Assembly (NCBI GenBank): GCA_964030785.1
Contig: OZ034968.1
Coordinates: forward strand, 71,966,899 to 72,030,898
Direction: 5' to 3'
Source: Siderastrea siderea
Taxonomy: Eukaryota > Cnidaria > Anthozoa > Scleractinia > Rhizangiidae
Length of the DNA stretch: 64,000 bases
Shown: positions 37,401-49,200 of the stretch, in pieces
Position numbering within the stretch: position 1 is the first letter of the stretch
How the letters are laid out: each line of letters starts with the position of its first letter
The notes under the pieces: model-generated
The model's input: the letters and a program-made list of their open reading frames with translations, nothing else
Database searches by the model: none
What the model was told of the DNA's origin: nothing
Position numbers and translations under genes: made by a program

Positions 37401-39466
37401 CAAGGCAAAATGGAACCGATCATTTCTTTAAGGCAATGTCTGAAAAAATTTATCATCATCATCATCATCGTCATCATCATCATCATCATCGTCATCATCG
37501 TCATCGTCATCATTATCCCTCTTCATATTATCTTAACATAACTCAGCCTTATGAATTCAAGTTTAGCAGTATTCGCAGAACTTACTGTTGACAGTGTTGC
37601 ATCTCCCGCAGCTTCTCTTACAATACTGCAACATATATCGAGGGTTCCGCTGACATTCTCCACGACCGGCCCAAGACGAACAGCGATAATCTCCGTCGTA
37701 GCAACCTGAAGAAGCAGAAATATTATACTAAACCACACCGAATAGTGGACGGACAGTACTACATGAAATATTAAAGACTAAAAATCAAGCAACGGCCGTA
37801 AAAAAATACAGCTTAATCATGAACACTGAAGTATTGAGGATGCAATTATCGTTTTGTTGCTGTTGTTTTCCTGCTGTTTTGTTTGTTTAATTTGTTTATT
37901 TACTTTTGTGTTTTTAGTCTTTGTTACCCTGGTTGAGCGGTCATCGGCCGATGCTTTGTTGACCTCAGAGCTGTAACTGTAACAGCAACAGTCATTTTAA
38001 TCTTTAATTAGCGAAGGAAGACTTGTTCTTGGCTTGGAGAAAATAGAAAGCTAGGGTTCAATCCGTTTATGCATTCATTCTTTCAATCGTTCGCTCTTTC
38101 GTTCGTTCGTTCGTTCATCTGGCTGACCACAACTTTTCGGCCCAGTTTTATTCCAGAAATTCTAGTTAGCATTATTTTTATTGATTTCCTCTTACAAAAA
38201 TATCTAAAAAGTAATAACACTAGAATGAATGCTCAGAGGAAAATTATTGGCGTCCACTGTAAATCAATTGGCTAGGGTGCAACAAAAATGATTAAAAAAC
38301 TGAGCGAAGACGGGGCAAAAGAAAAGGCTGTATTCACAAGATTACAAAGGAAATTTATACAAGGCCGAGGACCGTATAGCAAAGTGCAGCCAGGAAATAC
38401 ATTCTGTTTCGCACGCTGACTGGTTGTGAAGCCGACTGAGATGCCGTTAGGTAAGCGCGGATGTGACGTCACGCAATTTTTTTTAGAATAAGACATAGAA
38501 AAACTCCCACGCTGTTTTTATTGGAGGCACGAAATAATATGGTGGGGTCAAGAAGGGATCGCGAGATGCTATAAACAACAAATTTTGACGGTTGAAAACG
38601 GGTCAAAAAATGCCGGACGAAATACCATGGCGGCAAGTGGACGATTTTTTAGGCGGGATGCATGCGGCAAATGTTGAAGCATTTGTCGAGATGGGGGTAC
38701 CCTGGGTACCAGAGGTTTCTCTCGCGCCCCCTCGTGGAGCAATCGCCTCTGGCGCCCAGGGTAAGAAGTGAGATGATAAACAGTAAATCAGCGGCTCCAG
38801 TCACTTCGCTCCATACCAAAGCGGGACGTAAAACAGCAATTCAGGTGATTCGAGTCACTTCGCACCACGCCAAAGCTTGATATGGTAAATTGCAAATCAC
38901 TCGACTCCGGTCACTTCGTACCAAAGCGGGATGGTGAACGACAAATCACGCGACTCTAGTTACTTCGAACCATGGCAAAGCAGGATACGGTGAACTGCAA
39001 ATCATGCCACTCCAGTTGCTTCGCACCGTGTTAAAGCGCGATAAGGAAAAGCAGGATTTTAAAACGATTATAATAACGAGATTAACGCGTGTTATTCAAC
39101 GTAGCGTTGATATCTAGTGCGAGACATATAGGAAAATGAAATTATCCCGATCTATTAAAGCCCGTGTGATATTCGAAAGTGACCGGGCCTGGATTGGCCA
39201 TGTAAGAGGACTCTGCATTTTTTCTCTTTCATGTAACTTTGCATCTTACGTTACTGTAAGGCGATGATCAGTCGTTCAGTGCACACTTGACACCAAACAA
39301 AACAAAACATAGTTTAAATGTTCTGTGGTAAAATACTTGTAGAGTAAATGCGCGCGCGAAGGAAGCACATGATAATCTTACCTGTTGTCCAGTAATAGCT
39401 TTGTCCGACAACAAGTAAAAGTGTCTCAGCTACTAACAAGTGTCTCAGAAATCCAAGAAATGACAT
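25487..39466 (-). CDS. Secreted mosaic protease: signal peptide, ShKT x2, TSP1 x4, trypsin
   Basis: Nine exons on -: 39466-39382 (signal peptide, [14 protein letters not shown]), 37705-37586 and 36421-36314 (six-Cys ShKT domains ending in CKRSCGRC and CRRSCGLC), 35645-35472, 34641-34462, 34003-33833 and 27283-27119 (TSP1, each with WG.W..W and C..(T/S)CGG), 26683-26411 and 25974-25487 (S1 protease, stop TAA). Every intron is phase 1, every internal exon length is divisible by 3, and the total is 588 codons including stop, which strongly supports one reading frame. The triad lies in LTAAHC, DYDIALL and QGDSGGP, with Asp189 and a normal R-IVGG activation site. The propeptide (KPRLPLGR) lacks the Cys that its paralogues use to bridge to the catalytic domain. 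The 6.5-kb gap between TSP1-3 and TSP1-4 leaves a two-gene alternative open. An extracellular matrix or defence role is inference. Confidence 0.8.
27284..30500. other. Intronic DNA, mostly featureless
   Basis: This is the right-hand part of the long intron between TSP1-3 and TSP1-4. A CATGCACACGGCC unit is doubled near 27550-27590. A pair of ~108-bp direct repeats is annotated separately. Open frames here have no recognisable content. Confidence 0.45.
29006..29968. repeat. Pair of ~108-bp direct repeats 855 bp apart
   Basis: 29006-29113 and 29861-29968 match closely: AAAGTGTAT(A/T)TGACAG, then GCCTGATCGAATCTAAATGA, then a CGATTTCGATTTTCCTTCC block. The spacing suggests the two ends of an insertion or a segmental duplication. 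No open frame fills the interval. Confidence 0.65.
30501..30587 (-). CDS. Orphan signal-peptide-like first exon
   Basis: ATG at 30587 opens 29 codons with a hydrophobic core ([17 protein letters not shown]) and a plausible cleavage after GCQA, then a consensus donor GTAAGT. The exon ends in phase 0, which does not match the phase-1 acceptors of the TSP1 and protease exons downstream; joining it to the exon at 27283 in that phase would create an immediate stop. It is either a first exon of an unseen gene or a chance sequence. Confidence 0.3.
30588..32476. other. Intronic DNA, no gene seen
   Basis: Only short open frames without recognisable content. Left flank of the fold-back element at 32477. 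Confidence 0.45.
32477..33145. mobile_element. 669-bp fold-back element
   Basis: Two arms of about 310 bp are near-perfect inverted copies around a ~50-bp loop at roughly 32785-32835. The ends are CACGCTGGGAAATTATTGAT and its mirror. Each arm contains GTGACGTCA and GGCGGGAAAGTGACGTCA-like blocks. The flanks (AAAGGGAA and AAAGGAAG) may be a decayed 8-bp duplication. CAC...GTG termini also occur in the CACTA group, so the class is open. It lies in the long intron of the mosaic protease. Confidence 0.75.
34870..35400. repeat. ~117-bp tandem repeat, about five units
   Basis: Units contain CTGTACAAGGTGGTTC, GAGTCTGTGGATGAAATC, GTGTGACCACTCAAATGAAA and GAGCAGTACTTTC-like blocks in the same order. 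Single diverged units occur at about 26110-26290 (same strand) and 20490-20590 (opposite strand). I recall this repeat as abundant in stony coral genomes, which supports the host assignment. It is intronic, between TSP1-1 and TSP1-2. Confidence 0.75.
37455..37512. repeat. (ATC)n microsatellite
   Basis: A run of CATCAT and CGTCAT units lies about 75 bases downstream of the ShKT-1 exon on the - strand. Frames through it are low complexity, not coding. Confidence 0.85.
38780..39045. repeat. ~58-bp minisatellite, about five units
   Basis: Units follow the pattern of a cgactccagtcacttcgcac block, then CCAAAGCGGGAT, then ACnGCAAATCA, with moderate divergence. It lies in the first intron of the mosaic protease. 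A GGGTACCCTGGGTACC stretch precedes it near 38694. Confidence 0.65.
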
Positions 39467-41602
39467 GGCTTAAAACTTTACGAATAGAAAAACGATCTCT
39501 CAGTCTGACCGATAGCTAACCGTTAAAATAAAACGTTGACAACAGTGCTTTGAAAAAGCATGAATTATTGAATATTCAATGAACCGGAAAATTGTAGTTT
39601 ACGAATTGAATGCCGCGTCAGTTTGAGAATAGAGTCCTCTGCAAACTTTTGTTTATTTATAGAATTTGAGTTATCTAATAGTTTACTAGAAATATTGATT
39701 TATAACCTAAAATAGTCTTACGAGCGGAAAAAGCTTTTTTTTGTTTCACAAAGGCGAATATACAGACCTAAAAAATTACCATTTTCCCGCGCATTTCAAT
39801 TAAAATAATGTCAACAAAGTAAGACAAGCGTTGTGAAGGTTTTTGGAATCCAGCTTATTCCCACGAGGGAATCTTATAACTTGCACGTCATTTTTCTTTC
39901 CAGCGGCTTGAATGTCCGGTTAATTTGCGGCCCGGACGTTTTCATTCGGTCAAGGCGTAGCAAAATATTTTCGACCACAATAAGATTTTTGTAACACTTG
40001 CCCCTTGTCAGTGAAATGCGTTTTTCTATACGTTTTCTCCTGTCGTCCACACTAAAAAATGATCTAAAAAATGACCAAAAACGGTGCCAGCATTTTCAAG
40101 TGTCTATTTGCGCCCATCCATACACAACGACACATTTTCCCCCGTTCATGCTAAAGACGATGCGTTTTCTATTCGATTTAAAATCTTCCTGTTAGAGAAC
40201 CATTTTCGAAAGTTTCAGTTTTCGTCAACATTTTCAATTGTTTTTGAGGGGAGGACAGGCAAAAACGTAACAGAATTGTGTTTTCAAACGAAAACACTGA
40301 AAGCATCCGTGTAGGCGACTCAATCGTTACCATTTTTGTAGCTAATGGATAACAGCATTGCTAGATCGTGAGCTTAGTTAGAAACCTTTCAATGATGTCG
40401 GCAAAATGATTTAAAAGTCGCACATACTTTTCTCCATATGCTTGTCTTTAAATTTGTGGCGTCATATTAAGATCTTTCTTTGATTAGTTTCACTGTACAT
40501 AATTTCAGCTTATCTTCGGCAAATAAAGGACGGCAGGAATTATTCTTCTTCTTTTTGGTATTTGCCCAGCCTACCAACAAAAATTAAGTGGTCCGTCCCT
40601 TACAGACAACCCTAGTGAGAAAAGAAATTCAGTTTACGGCCAATGTAAAATGTGCAAGATGTTCAAATCGTTTCACCAACATACAATGAACTCGCACGGC
40701 TTAAATTCATACTGTTAAAACGATTTCTGGTGAGAAAGCGATTTTCTGGTGAGAACTGGCCCTATTATAGGAGGAAAGGGGTGGACAAAATAAAACAATT
40801 AAAATAAAATAGGTTTATGCAAAAGGAAGCAACGAAATGCCCTCTAAACTAAGGCCTGAAAAAGAAAAGAAAGCCAAAAAACAATCCGGGCAGGAAAAAA
40901 TACGTAACCCCTTCCCGCCCCCACCTCACCTTCAAATGTAATGTGGTCCGTCCCAACTTCGAGTTCCTTCTTATTTGGGCGGGAGTCATAATCGATTATG
41001 GCTCCTGTTTTGTGTTTCTCGCAAAGGGTCGAAAGGAACGGGTTTATTTCCATACAAATCATTCTATTATTTTGTGATAGTTGCACCGTTTGTTTGTTCG
41101 GGCTCATTATCGCCTTTGTTGCTGCCGATCATCCCCCACCCCACTCCCCTAAAAAAAGCGAACAAAAACACATGCTATAAATTGACTCCCACGCGGGTGA
41201 GACCCGGCGTGTTTATGCTCTGAAACTGAAACACGTAATGAATATTGTTAACTTGATAATGCTTGGCTTCGAAATGAAAGGTTCGTTATTTAACCAGAGT
41301 ATTCAAGTATGGAAAATCAATTAGCCAGCACAGAAATGAAATCTTCCTCAGTGGAAAAGGGAAAATCGTAGTAGTTCACATCTCGAATTCCCGCGTACCG
41401 CGCGCTTAGCTGTGCTTAGGGTTGGCGCAAAATAGCAGATTTCACACTTCTAAAGGACTGGTATTTAAGAAACAATCGGGTAGCTTTCAAAAGGGATATG
41501 TTTCCATAAACTCTAAACTGCGCAACTGTTTCTAAAATAGCTATGTTATTTGTATTAATCATCGTGTTGTGAAGCTCATTGACATAGTTTCCACTGACTT
41601 AC
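39467..41602. other. Upstream region of the mosaic protease, no gene seen
   Basis: This likely contains the promoter of the 39466 start. Around 40000-40320 there are CGTTTTC and GAAAACG-type blocks typical of decayed MITEs, but I could not define ends. No coding exon is supported. Confidence 0.4.
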
Positions 41603-41690
41603 TTGCTTGTCTTGCAGTCCTTCTCGCTTCCTTTGGCTCCAGCCAGTAGCAGATGCTAAAGATGAATGCTAGACATAAATTAAGCTTCAT
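41603..41690 (-). CDS. Second signal-peptide first exon, possible alternative start of the mosaic protease
   Basis: ATG at 41690 encodes 29 codons with a hydrophobic core (LNLCLAFIFSICYWL) followed by a basic stretch (EARRTARQA), then a consensus donor GTAAGT. The exon ends in phase 1, as does the 39466 exon, so it can join the first ShKT exon (37705) in frame and would give S-C at the junction where the other gives G-C. The DNA upstream of the two ATGs shares a GCCG-CGTCA-TTTG-like block (near 39612 and 41752), suggesting a duplicated promoter. It might instead be the first exon of a separate gene. Confidence 0.45.
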
Positions 41691-42892
41691 TATTGAACAC
41701 ACGAAACACCAATTTCAATTTTGCAGAGTTTCGTGTAGAATGAAGTTTGATGCCGCCGTCAATTTGTTTTATGTCTGTCTGTAAGTGACGTCAAGAAGCT
41801 ATTGATATCCTGTGGCGAATTAATTTGTAACGGATAGGGTACGTGATGTGAGATTGCGAAAGAAAGTGCTGTATCAGGAAACAACATTCTATTCGGCGGG
41901 GAAATCGTTGTACGGACTTGTAAGGAAGACTTCATTTTGCTTTTAATTATATCAAAACGTTGACAACGCTCTTCCTCATCTTAGACGTCCGGTCCTCCGC
42001 TGAGTTGATATCTTTGACCTTTAATAGACGTCTGCACTAAAGTAAGGGGAGGGGGGTGTTCCCACGTTTATATGACTGAGTTGTAAAGTGATTTCTTTTT
42101 TTTTTTTTTTTTTGTTTAATAAGGGCCATTTTAATAAGAATGTCGAGGCTAAAAAAAGGCGGGCTAAAATATAAGAGCATATAAAAAACATACCTCAGCC
42201 TGAGATTTTCTTATTATCCTCCTTTTTTATCAGTGAATATAACAAGAAGTTGGTCTGAGCAATGTAACTCATTTTCGCGAAAAGACCCGAAAACTAAATT
42301 TCGAGAAAATATTAGAGGGAAATTTTCGGAGACAACTGATTTCGCGATTTGGCAGAAAACTCGTGTCAAAAAGAACTAAATTTCGCGCAGTCTAAGAATC
42401 GGCACTACAGCTTGAACGTTTTACTGAGCCATATTTTGCAATATTGAACAGTTACAACAAAGAAAAAACTTAAAACAGGTTGTCATGTTCGTTTGCGACA
42501 GCGGCACAACGTTATACTGCACAGTACGCTGGTAACAGAGGGTTTTCACCTTTTTGTCCTTTGTGTTTCGTCGTCTCTGCCGCGGCTGTCTGGCAGAGGT
42601 TTTTCGCCGGAGTGAAAGACACGTTCAGCGCGAAAGACAGTCGCGGATAGACTACGAAACACAAAGGACAAAAAGATGAAAAACGTCTGTTAGGAGGGTA
42701 AGCCAGTTGAAGAGGAAATGATTAATAGGTATGTTAACATATCACATTGACAACATGAACAATCTAGCTTTAGTGTAGAAAAAAACGTACACTTTTCTGG
42801 CCATATGTTACGAAAACAAGAGCTTATATAACAATGTATAACAGTGTTCCTTGTTTATCTCTTCCTTGAATTATTAAAGAACATCTTAAAAA
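41691..42892. other. Intergenic, with one perfect-arm hairpin
   Basis: A poly(T) run lies at about 42089-42113. A hairpin has arms at about 42549-42577 and 42650-42678 (CTTTTTGTCCTTTGTGTTTC and its mirror) around a 72-bp loop, probably a tiny fold-back element. No gene is visible. Confidence 0.5.
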
Positions 42893-43243
42893 CGGGGGGG
42901 GGGGGAGAGGTGTACTCCTCTATATAAGCTATATGGGTGTGTGCAGCTGCGAAGGGTGTGGCAGTTTCGACTAGTCCGGGAGAGGTTATCGGAATCAGGG
43001 TATCGGAATCAGGTAGTTTTGGTCTCGAGTGATAGGGAATCATTTATCGGGACTCGCTAGGGATTGACACTCGGTGAGTCTGGGACAGGGTAGGGATTTT
43101 TGGCATCTAAAACAATTGGGCTGCACAATTCAGCTGAACATGGTCTGGTATACAGGTATAGGGTAAGGGTCTCAGTCTCTCAGAGTCCCAGCGCGGGCAC
43201 CTTCCCACCCAAAAATTACTGAGTATCCCCCCGCCGCCGGGCA
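42893..43243. mobile_element. ~350-bp relative of element E1
   Basis: It starts with a G run followed by GTACTCCTCTATATAAGC and ends ACTGAGTATCCCCCC, the same end pattern as E1 (11436-13007). The inside has GGTATCGGAATCAGG repeats. No clean target duplication was found. Confidence 0.45.
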
Positions 43244-43739
43244 AGAACCTTAGCACGTTCACTCTGGGCTCAGGCTTAGCTCCAAAATTAGACGTTGTTA
43301 TGAAACAAAAACAAAAAGTCAGTGTATAGTCAACCAAATTGTTCTTATCAGTTTCAGTCGTACTGGTCTGGAACACCGCATAAACTGGGTTCATTTCGGT
43401 CTGTCATATGCCTAGCGAAGGGACACTTTGCCTTTGCCATGTGCAATCATCGAGTTTACTCAGGTCCCTCACGCGGGAGGAAATGTCTTAGCTGTGCACG
43501 GTCAACGGTTAAAAAGCCGCTCGCGGATCCTCCTCCGATGACTTCGAACTTCTCGCGCTAAACGTAGGTCATTTTCATGCAGGCGTCATTTTACTACGAC
43601 TTCCAGAATTCATTTCACTTTTCCTTTCTTGTTCACATTTTGTAGTCCTAGTGAGGTTTAAACAGCGATAGTCCTAGCTTGCATTAAAAAAGAGATTATT
43701 GCAGTTGTAGTGAAATGACGTCACAGTGACAAAAATGAC
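43244..43739. other. Intergenic, no gene seen
   Basis: Short open frames on both strands without recognisable content. Confidence 0.45.
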
Positions 43740-44182
43740 TTAGGAACCGTTCATTTTTTATGAGGTGGAGGGGGGGAGGTTGGTGGAATTTGAGGGGGGG
43801 GGCCATGCCAAAAAAGTGGCTTCAAAGGGGCGGCCAGGCGAAAAATATGGTGTGTAAAGGGGTGGGTCACCAAAAAAAACTGCCTTTAAGTTTGGTAATG
43901 ACAGCATCTGTAATAATGCAAACAACAGTGCCATAATGCCAAAAAGTAGCGTTTCTAACGTTCTGAAAATTCAATTTTTCCCGGGAGAGCATGCCTCCGG
44001 ACACCCCTACTTTATCATACACCCCACGGCAACTCTACCCCACCAACTATTTCGTTACAAAATACAGCCAGGGGAATGTCAACTCTTCTGGGCCTCTGCT
44101 GGTCTATTCTTAAACGACTGAACAACTGATAACAGTGTCCAACCTAATGCCTAAAACCAGCATTATTGTCTGTTTTTTTTTT

Positions 44183-44845
44183 CTTTTATATCCAAGTAGT
44201 CTTAAAGGATTTGTTAAACGTAGCTATGTCACGGCCATCTTTAAACCTCCTTTTTCATACTCGCTTATAATAACACTTCGCTTAATTTTGTCACCCTTGT
44301 TATTCCAGAGGTAACTGTAGAAAAGATCGTTTATCTCCCTGATAATTTCGTGATTTGTCGCAAGTGGTGCTAAGATGTACGTAAGTTGCGATGCTGCTAA
44401 GCTTTTAATAACCAGAATTTTTCCCATTAATGTTAATCCTCGATATCTCCAACAGCTTAGAACATTTCTGATTTTGTCCGCTTTTTCCCTATAATTCAAA
44501 TTTAACGTGGTGTTAGGGTCAGTAGATATCCAAACACCAAGAACTTTCACTTTGTTTTCTGCCCATTTAAAACTTTTTTCGGGGAAAAGTTTTTCCTTTT
44601 TCCCTGCCATTGATCCGATCCACAGGGCCTCAGTCTTTGTATTATTGAGTTTGAGGCCGGACACACTGCCAAACCTTTCAGTCGTGTCAAGAGTGGCAGA
44701 CAAAGCCTCCCTGGTGCCATTAAGAATGAAGGTAGTGTCGTCAGCGTATTGGCTTATTTTAATTTCTGTATTGTTAACACAGATTCCTTTGACATTCTTA
44801 TTAGACCTGATGGCTTTGGCTAAGATTTCCGCTGATAGTATAAAA
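44183..44845 (-). pseudogene. LINE ORF2 reverse transcriptase, middle part (inverted segment)
   Basis: This continues the reverse transcriptase from its break at 50680. It shows LFILSAEILAK, then the catalytic YADDTTF, then GLKLNNTKTEAL and the thumb region. A small frameshift after GGLKM is needed to reach DIATFNKSF. It reads into the left target duplication. Confidence 0.75.
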
Positions 44846-44936
44846 AGACACGGTGGGCACAGGAGACTCAAAATGTGGCAGGGGTCGGCGGTGCGCAATG
44901 TCAGCGGTTGCTCAACAAAGTGAAACATATTTCAAT

Positions 44937-45695
44937 ATGGCGGCCAAAGGCCAGAGTAATGATCTTTCGACAGATGCAGTTCGAGAAGCAGTTTTAGCTG
45001 ATATGGATGACTTGTCGTCTCAAGAATCGGAAGAAATCGATGAAGAAGAATCAGTTAATGGAGAATCCGAAGAAGACGTTCTCAGTGAGAAGATTGAATT
45101 GTGTCTTCAGGCATTTGACTCGCTTGATTTACGTGATGTAAATTTGGATATGTTTAAGAAATGCGTGCGAAGACAAATTGAAGCATCTTACCGCGTATTT
45201 CAAAGTCCTACTGATCCGTTAAAGATTTTATTGAATGCTCCTGTAAACTGTGGAACGGTCCTTTATGATGAAACCAGACTGTGGCTGGACAAGATCAAAT
45301 TACGTTTGGGAGGAAAAGTCAGCATCAGGCGCTCTTATCAATGCGAAATAATTCGAAATTTACCAAAAGAAATTTTTTTGGTGTTTGGAAGTGGAGTTGT
45401 ACGCTCTCGGTTGCAAGATGTTGTTGATAACATTTCCCTCGCTGAAAATAATAAGTGCTATGCGATATCATTCACAAGGATGGAAGCTGTTGTTGCATTA
45501 TTCTCTGTGTTGTCAGGAATGTCAGAAGGGGCAGTCAGGTCATACTTCAAGAGGAAAGTGTCGAATGGAAGAGCTAAAGTTATAGTAAACTTGGAGAAAG
45601 ACTTTGTTTTCCTTTACAAGATCAAAGCTGGCCAACTCTTGATAACATTCCATTATGGATTTTGGAACAAGTCTGGCTTCCCACTCCATAGCTAA
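44937..45695 (+). CDS. CACTA-like element accessory protein, 252 aa
   Basis: Starts at ATG 44937 (MAAKGQSND), 88 bases inside the left end of the transposon, and stops at 45695. The N-terminal third is acidic (SQESEEIDEEE). The rest is mixed alpha/beta with no domain that I recognise. CACTA elements commonly carry a second protein that binds the ends, and this could be its counterpart, which is inference. A 190-bp inverted copy of its middle lies at 50025-50215. The frame is fully open, consistent with a young element. Confidence 0.65.
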   Translation: MAAKGQSNDLSTDAVREAVLADMDDLSSQESEEIDEEESVNGESEEDVLSEKIELCLQAFDSLDLRDVNLDMFKKCVRRQIEASYRVFQSPTDPLKILLNAPVNCGTVLYDETRLWLDKIKLRLGGKVSIRRSYQCEIIRNLPKEIFLVFGSGVVRSRLQDVVDNISLAENNKCYAISFTRMEAVVALFSVLSGMSEGAVRSYFKRKVSNGRAKVIVNLEKDFVFLYKIKAGQLLITFHYGFWNKSGFPLHS

Positions 45696-45813
45696 GTTAC
45701 AGTATCATTATTGCTTATTTTCCATATTACCAGACAATGAAAGACTGCATGATTCTAGTTGGTTTTTGGTAACAGTGTTTTAATGAGTTAATAGCTTGAA
45801 ATTGAGTTGAATA

Positions 45814-46143
45814 CAACTTATTCAATGTTGATATTTAATAACATGTCAACAAACTTTGTAACAAGAGTAAAATAATAGTATTGTCTAAAAATCAATACAA
45901 AATTATTTTGAATACAAATTATGCAGTTGTAGGCTGTTGTTAAAAGTGAGTTGCTTACTGTTGCCCATTTATGTTTTCCAAACAAAATGGTAGTTACTTC
46001 TATGAAAATGAAATTAAACACAACTGTTCAAATGCTAATATATGAACATGTCGATAAACTTTGTAACAAGACTAAATTTTAACCAGCATAATCTAAAAAA
46101 TGTTTAAATTATTTTGAACAGTGCAATAAAGTTGTAGGCTGGA
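45814..46143. repeat. Imperfect direct repeat between the convergent transposon genes
   Basis: 45814-45939 and 46022-46143 share AAACTTTGTAACAAGA and TTATTTTGAA blocks and a GTTGTAGGCTG block. They lie in the 3' flanks of both genes. Confidence 0.5.
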
Positions 46144-46252
46144 ATGAGAAATGTTGTAGTTGTAGGTTATTAAAACTCTCTGTTGATTGCTTACTTTTGA
46201 GTACTTAGAGTATACTCTAGCTTACGTAAGCTAATCCTAGTTTCTGCAGCTA

Positions 46253-49200
46253 CTATGCAGAACAGAGATTCTTGTCTACAGTGATCTTCCCTAGTTGAAC
46301 ACTCTTCTCAATTTGGGCTCTGTAGTTATGTGAACAATAACAGCACTTCTCTTCTTCAGGCCCTTTGTCAAAGCCACAAAAACAGGATGGCCCATTTGTT
46401 ACCCTTAGTGGTACATAGGTTTGCTTAGATCTAGAAATACCTTCTCCCCCATAGCCCCTTTCTCTGAGCCAGATAAGGTGAACAAATTCATGCTGAAAAA
46501 TCTGCATCCACCTTGCATGATGATTGGTGTTTTGGCTATACCTTCGAATTGCCATATGCTTGGCTTCTCGGCCCTCCATAGACACTGCATTTAAGCCCAA
46601 GTTGTATTTCTGAAAAACATCAGATGCATGGGCAGGAATGATATGTCCCACAATCCAGGTTGTTGGGGTCACTGTGCTAAACAAGCTGCTGCATCTGAAG
46701 AAATTGGTACAGGACTGTTTAAGCTCTGCAATGTTTTCCCGAGAAACATTGACAACTCTACAAAACAGGGAGACAATTTGCCTCAATTGTACTGACATGT
46801 AGGCAAACACATGGAGAGAAAAGGTTTGCTTCTCTGAATCATGTGCTTGCTTGATAGAATCAATGATAAACATGAAATTCTGCAGGAACAAACGAGAGTC
46901 TTGACCAGTGAATCTGTATTGAAATTGGGCAAGATCTTTGTTTTCATTAAACCACCTAATCACTTTCTTGGCAAGACGACCCATTTTGACCTTCTTTTTA
47001 AGGCAGTCGACCAATTTGTAAAATGGGGATGTATAAGGCACAGCATCAAAGTCTGTGATGTTTGATGCAAGTGCTGACTTTCCAATGCTTTCATATAGGA
47101 TCAGCTTGAATAATTGCTGACAAGAATTGTTTTTTGGATGCAACGGTTCGACATGTGTTCTATCAAGAAACTTTCCAACCAATGGTACAAATTCTTGTCT
47201 ACTACCTTTCGAGGAAATGAAGTCAGTTACTTTTTTTCGCTTTGTTTTCTCTGAAACTTTCTGTTTACTGACCTGCTTCTTTAGCTTTTCAACCTCCCTT
47301 GCAACAGCCACCCTTTTGTCGTAGGCCCATGGCTTCCATTTATTGCCTGGACCAGCTCCAAAAGTCCCTTTAACATGACTGCAGTCAGCAGTGCTCACAT
47401 TTCCAAAGGTTGAGAAATATCTGGCACTTAAAGATAGTTCCCCAGCAAGGAATGCAAGCATTTTGAGATCGTTAGGAAACTCTGCAAACTTAAAGTTGAT
47501 GTCTTTCCCATTAATACTGTAGGTTTTGCCCTCGATAGTGGTCATCTCGTGTAAGAGGTGCTTCACATACCTTTGTACGGGAACAGAACTTTCAGAGCAG
47601 TTAGCTCCAAAAATGAGGAAGTTCTCATTACTGCTTAGGATATGTTGTCCCCTATTGAGAAAACTAACATTCCAAGCAGTGGCTGACTCATCTTTTCCAA
47701 AAGGGGCACCATCCCCCCCAAGAACAACCTGAAATGTGTTAGGTGTGTTAAACCACAACAACCTCTCCTCTGTTTGCTGCTCTAAAGTTAAGTAAAAAGA
47801 GGCAAGTGATGGCAGGAAATCTGTTAAGTATCTGAAACAGCCATTCACCTTTTCTTCCTCTTTAAGATCTGCACAAAACACTTCTCTTACATTACCTATT
47901 TTGCCAAGGTCGATGGTTTTTACGTGCTCCAGCAGTTTGTTGTATGGGAGCAAGGATGGAATTTTACAACCCATTACTTTCAATCTTTGTTGTTTAGACC
48001 CTTTCTTAACTCCCTTTTTCATAGAGACGGATTGATACACAGACCTGTACTTAGCTTTACCCATCACTCCCTTACAAAAATATGTTGCAATGCTACGCAA
48101 CACATTTTCTTGTGACTTTTCAAAGTCTTTTCCCTTAGTGTTATAGATTTGAGGGAAAACAGTTTCACAGAATTTTCTCTTTCGTGAAACAGTTGTGACT
48201 AATTGTTTCTTACTGAATTTAGTACACAGTGTCTCTACTAGTCCTACAGCAGCTGGTAGGTGGTTGTTTGCTTTCCCACCATGAATTTTGAGTGCCTGTT
48301 CCAAGGTTTCAGTCTGTCTTTTTCTCATGGTCCTTTTAGATATCTTGACATTTCCCTGTTCATCACTTGTTGCTGACAGCTGCCTATTTTGAATGGCTGC
48401 AGGATGCTCACAAATAGTTGCCTGTAGTCGGTTTTCCTTGGCAGATAGCTCATCCACCTATTAAAAACAAAACAAATCTATAAATTAAAGCTTGAAGAGT
48501 TTTTGTTCAGCGTCCACAAACATGGCACGGGTAAGACATACACGGTGTAGAACAGCAGCAGATTGTTACCTGCAATATTTTCCCTTTGTTTCATTATCAA
48601 ATTGTTCAAATTTAATGGTGAAAAAACTATTCTGAGGTAAAAACATTTTATGCCGCACATACAGATTCTTCTCGTGCAATTACAAACTGTAAATTACTGA
48701 CTACAAATTGCACTTGTCCCTTCGGGCTCGTGCAGTTTTGCTAGCCTTTGAAAAATTTACTAGTGCTTATGCATTCCAAATTACACTCAAAATCATGTGA
48801 TAACCTATACTAGTGAAAATAAATATTCAATGCAAAACTTTGGCTCTGTGAAAATTTCAAATTATCTGAGTGTAAAAAATAGCAATTTAATTGGGGCTTC
48901 GACAAAACACTGACCCCCTTACTGACCACTTAACTGACCCCCTTAAAAGTCATCGGGAAAAAATACAAAGCGTAGTACAAATCAAGTTCATAAAATAAAA
49001 TCATGTTACCTGAAAGTTCCAAGATGGCGGGCGAGTGTTGCAAAGGTCTGACAATTTTCTTCTTTCGTTACAAGTACAGGTTTTGTTCACAGATAAGTGA
49101 GCATAAAATAAGTTGAAACATCAAGGATGATATTCGTACCCATTAAAAAAATGAAGGGAGGAAAACAACGAAGGAACAAAATACGATTACGAATCACGGT

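Noticed and set aside
37322..37591. Poly-Met and poly-His frames
   Set aside because: Translation of the (ATC)n microsatellite.
39998..40314. Possible decayed MITE with CGTTTTC/GAAAACG blocks
   Set aside because: The pattern is familiar, but I could not define paired ends or a target duplication.
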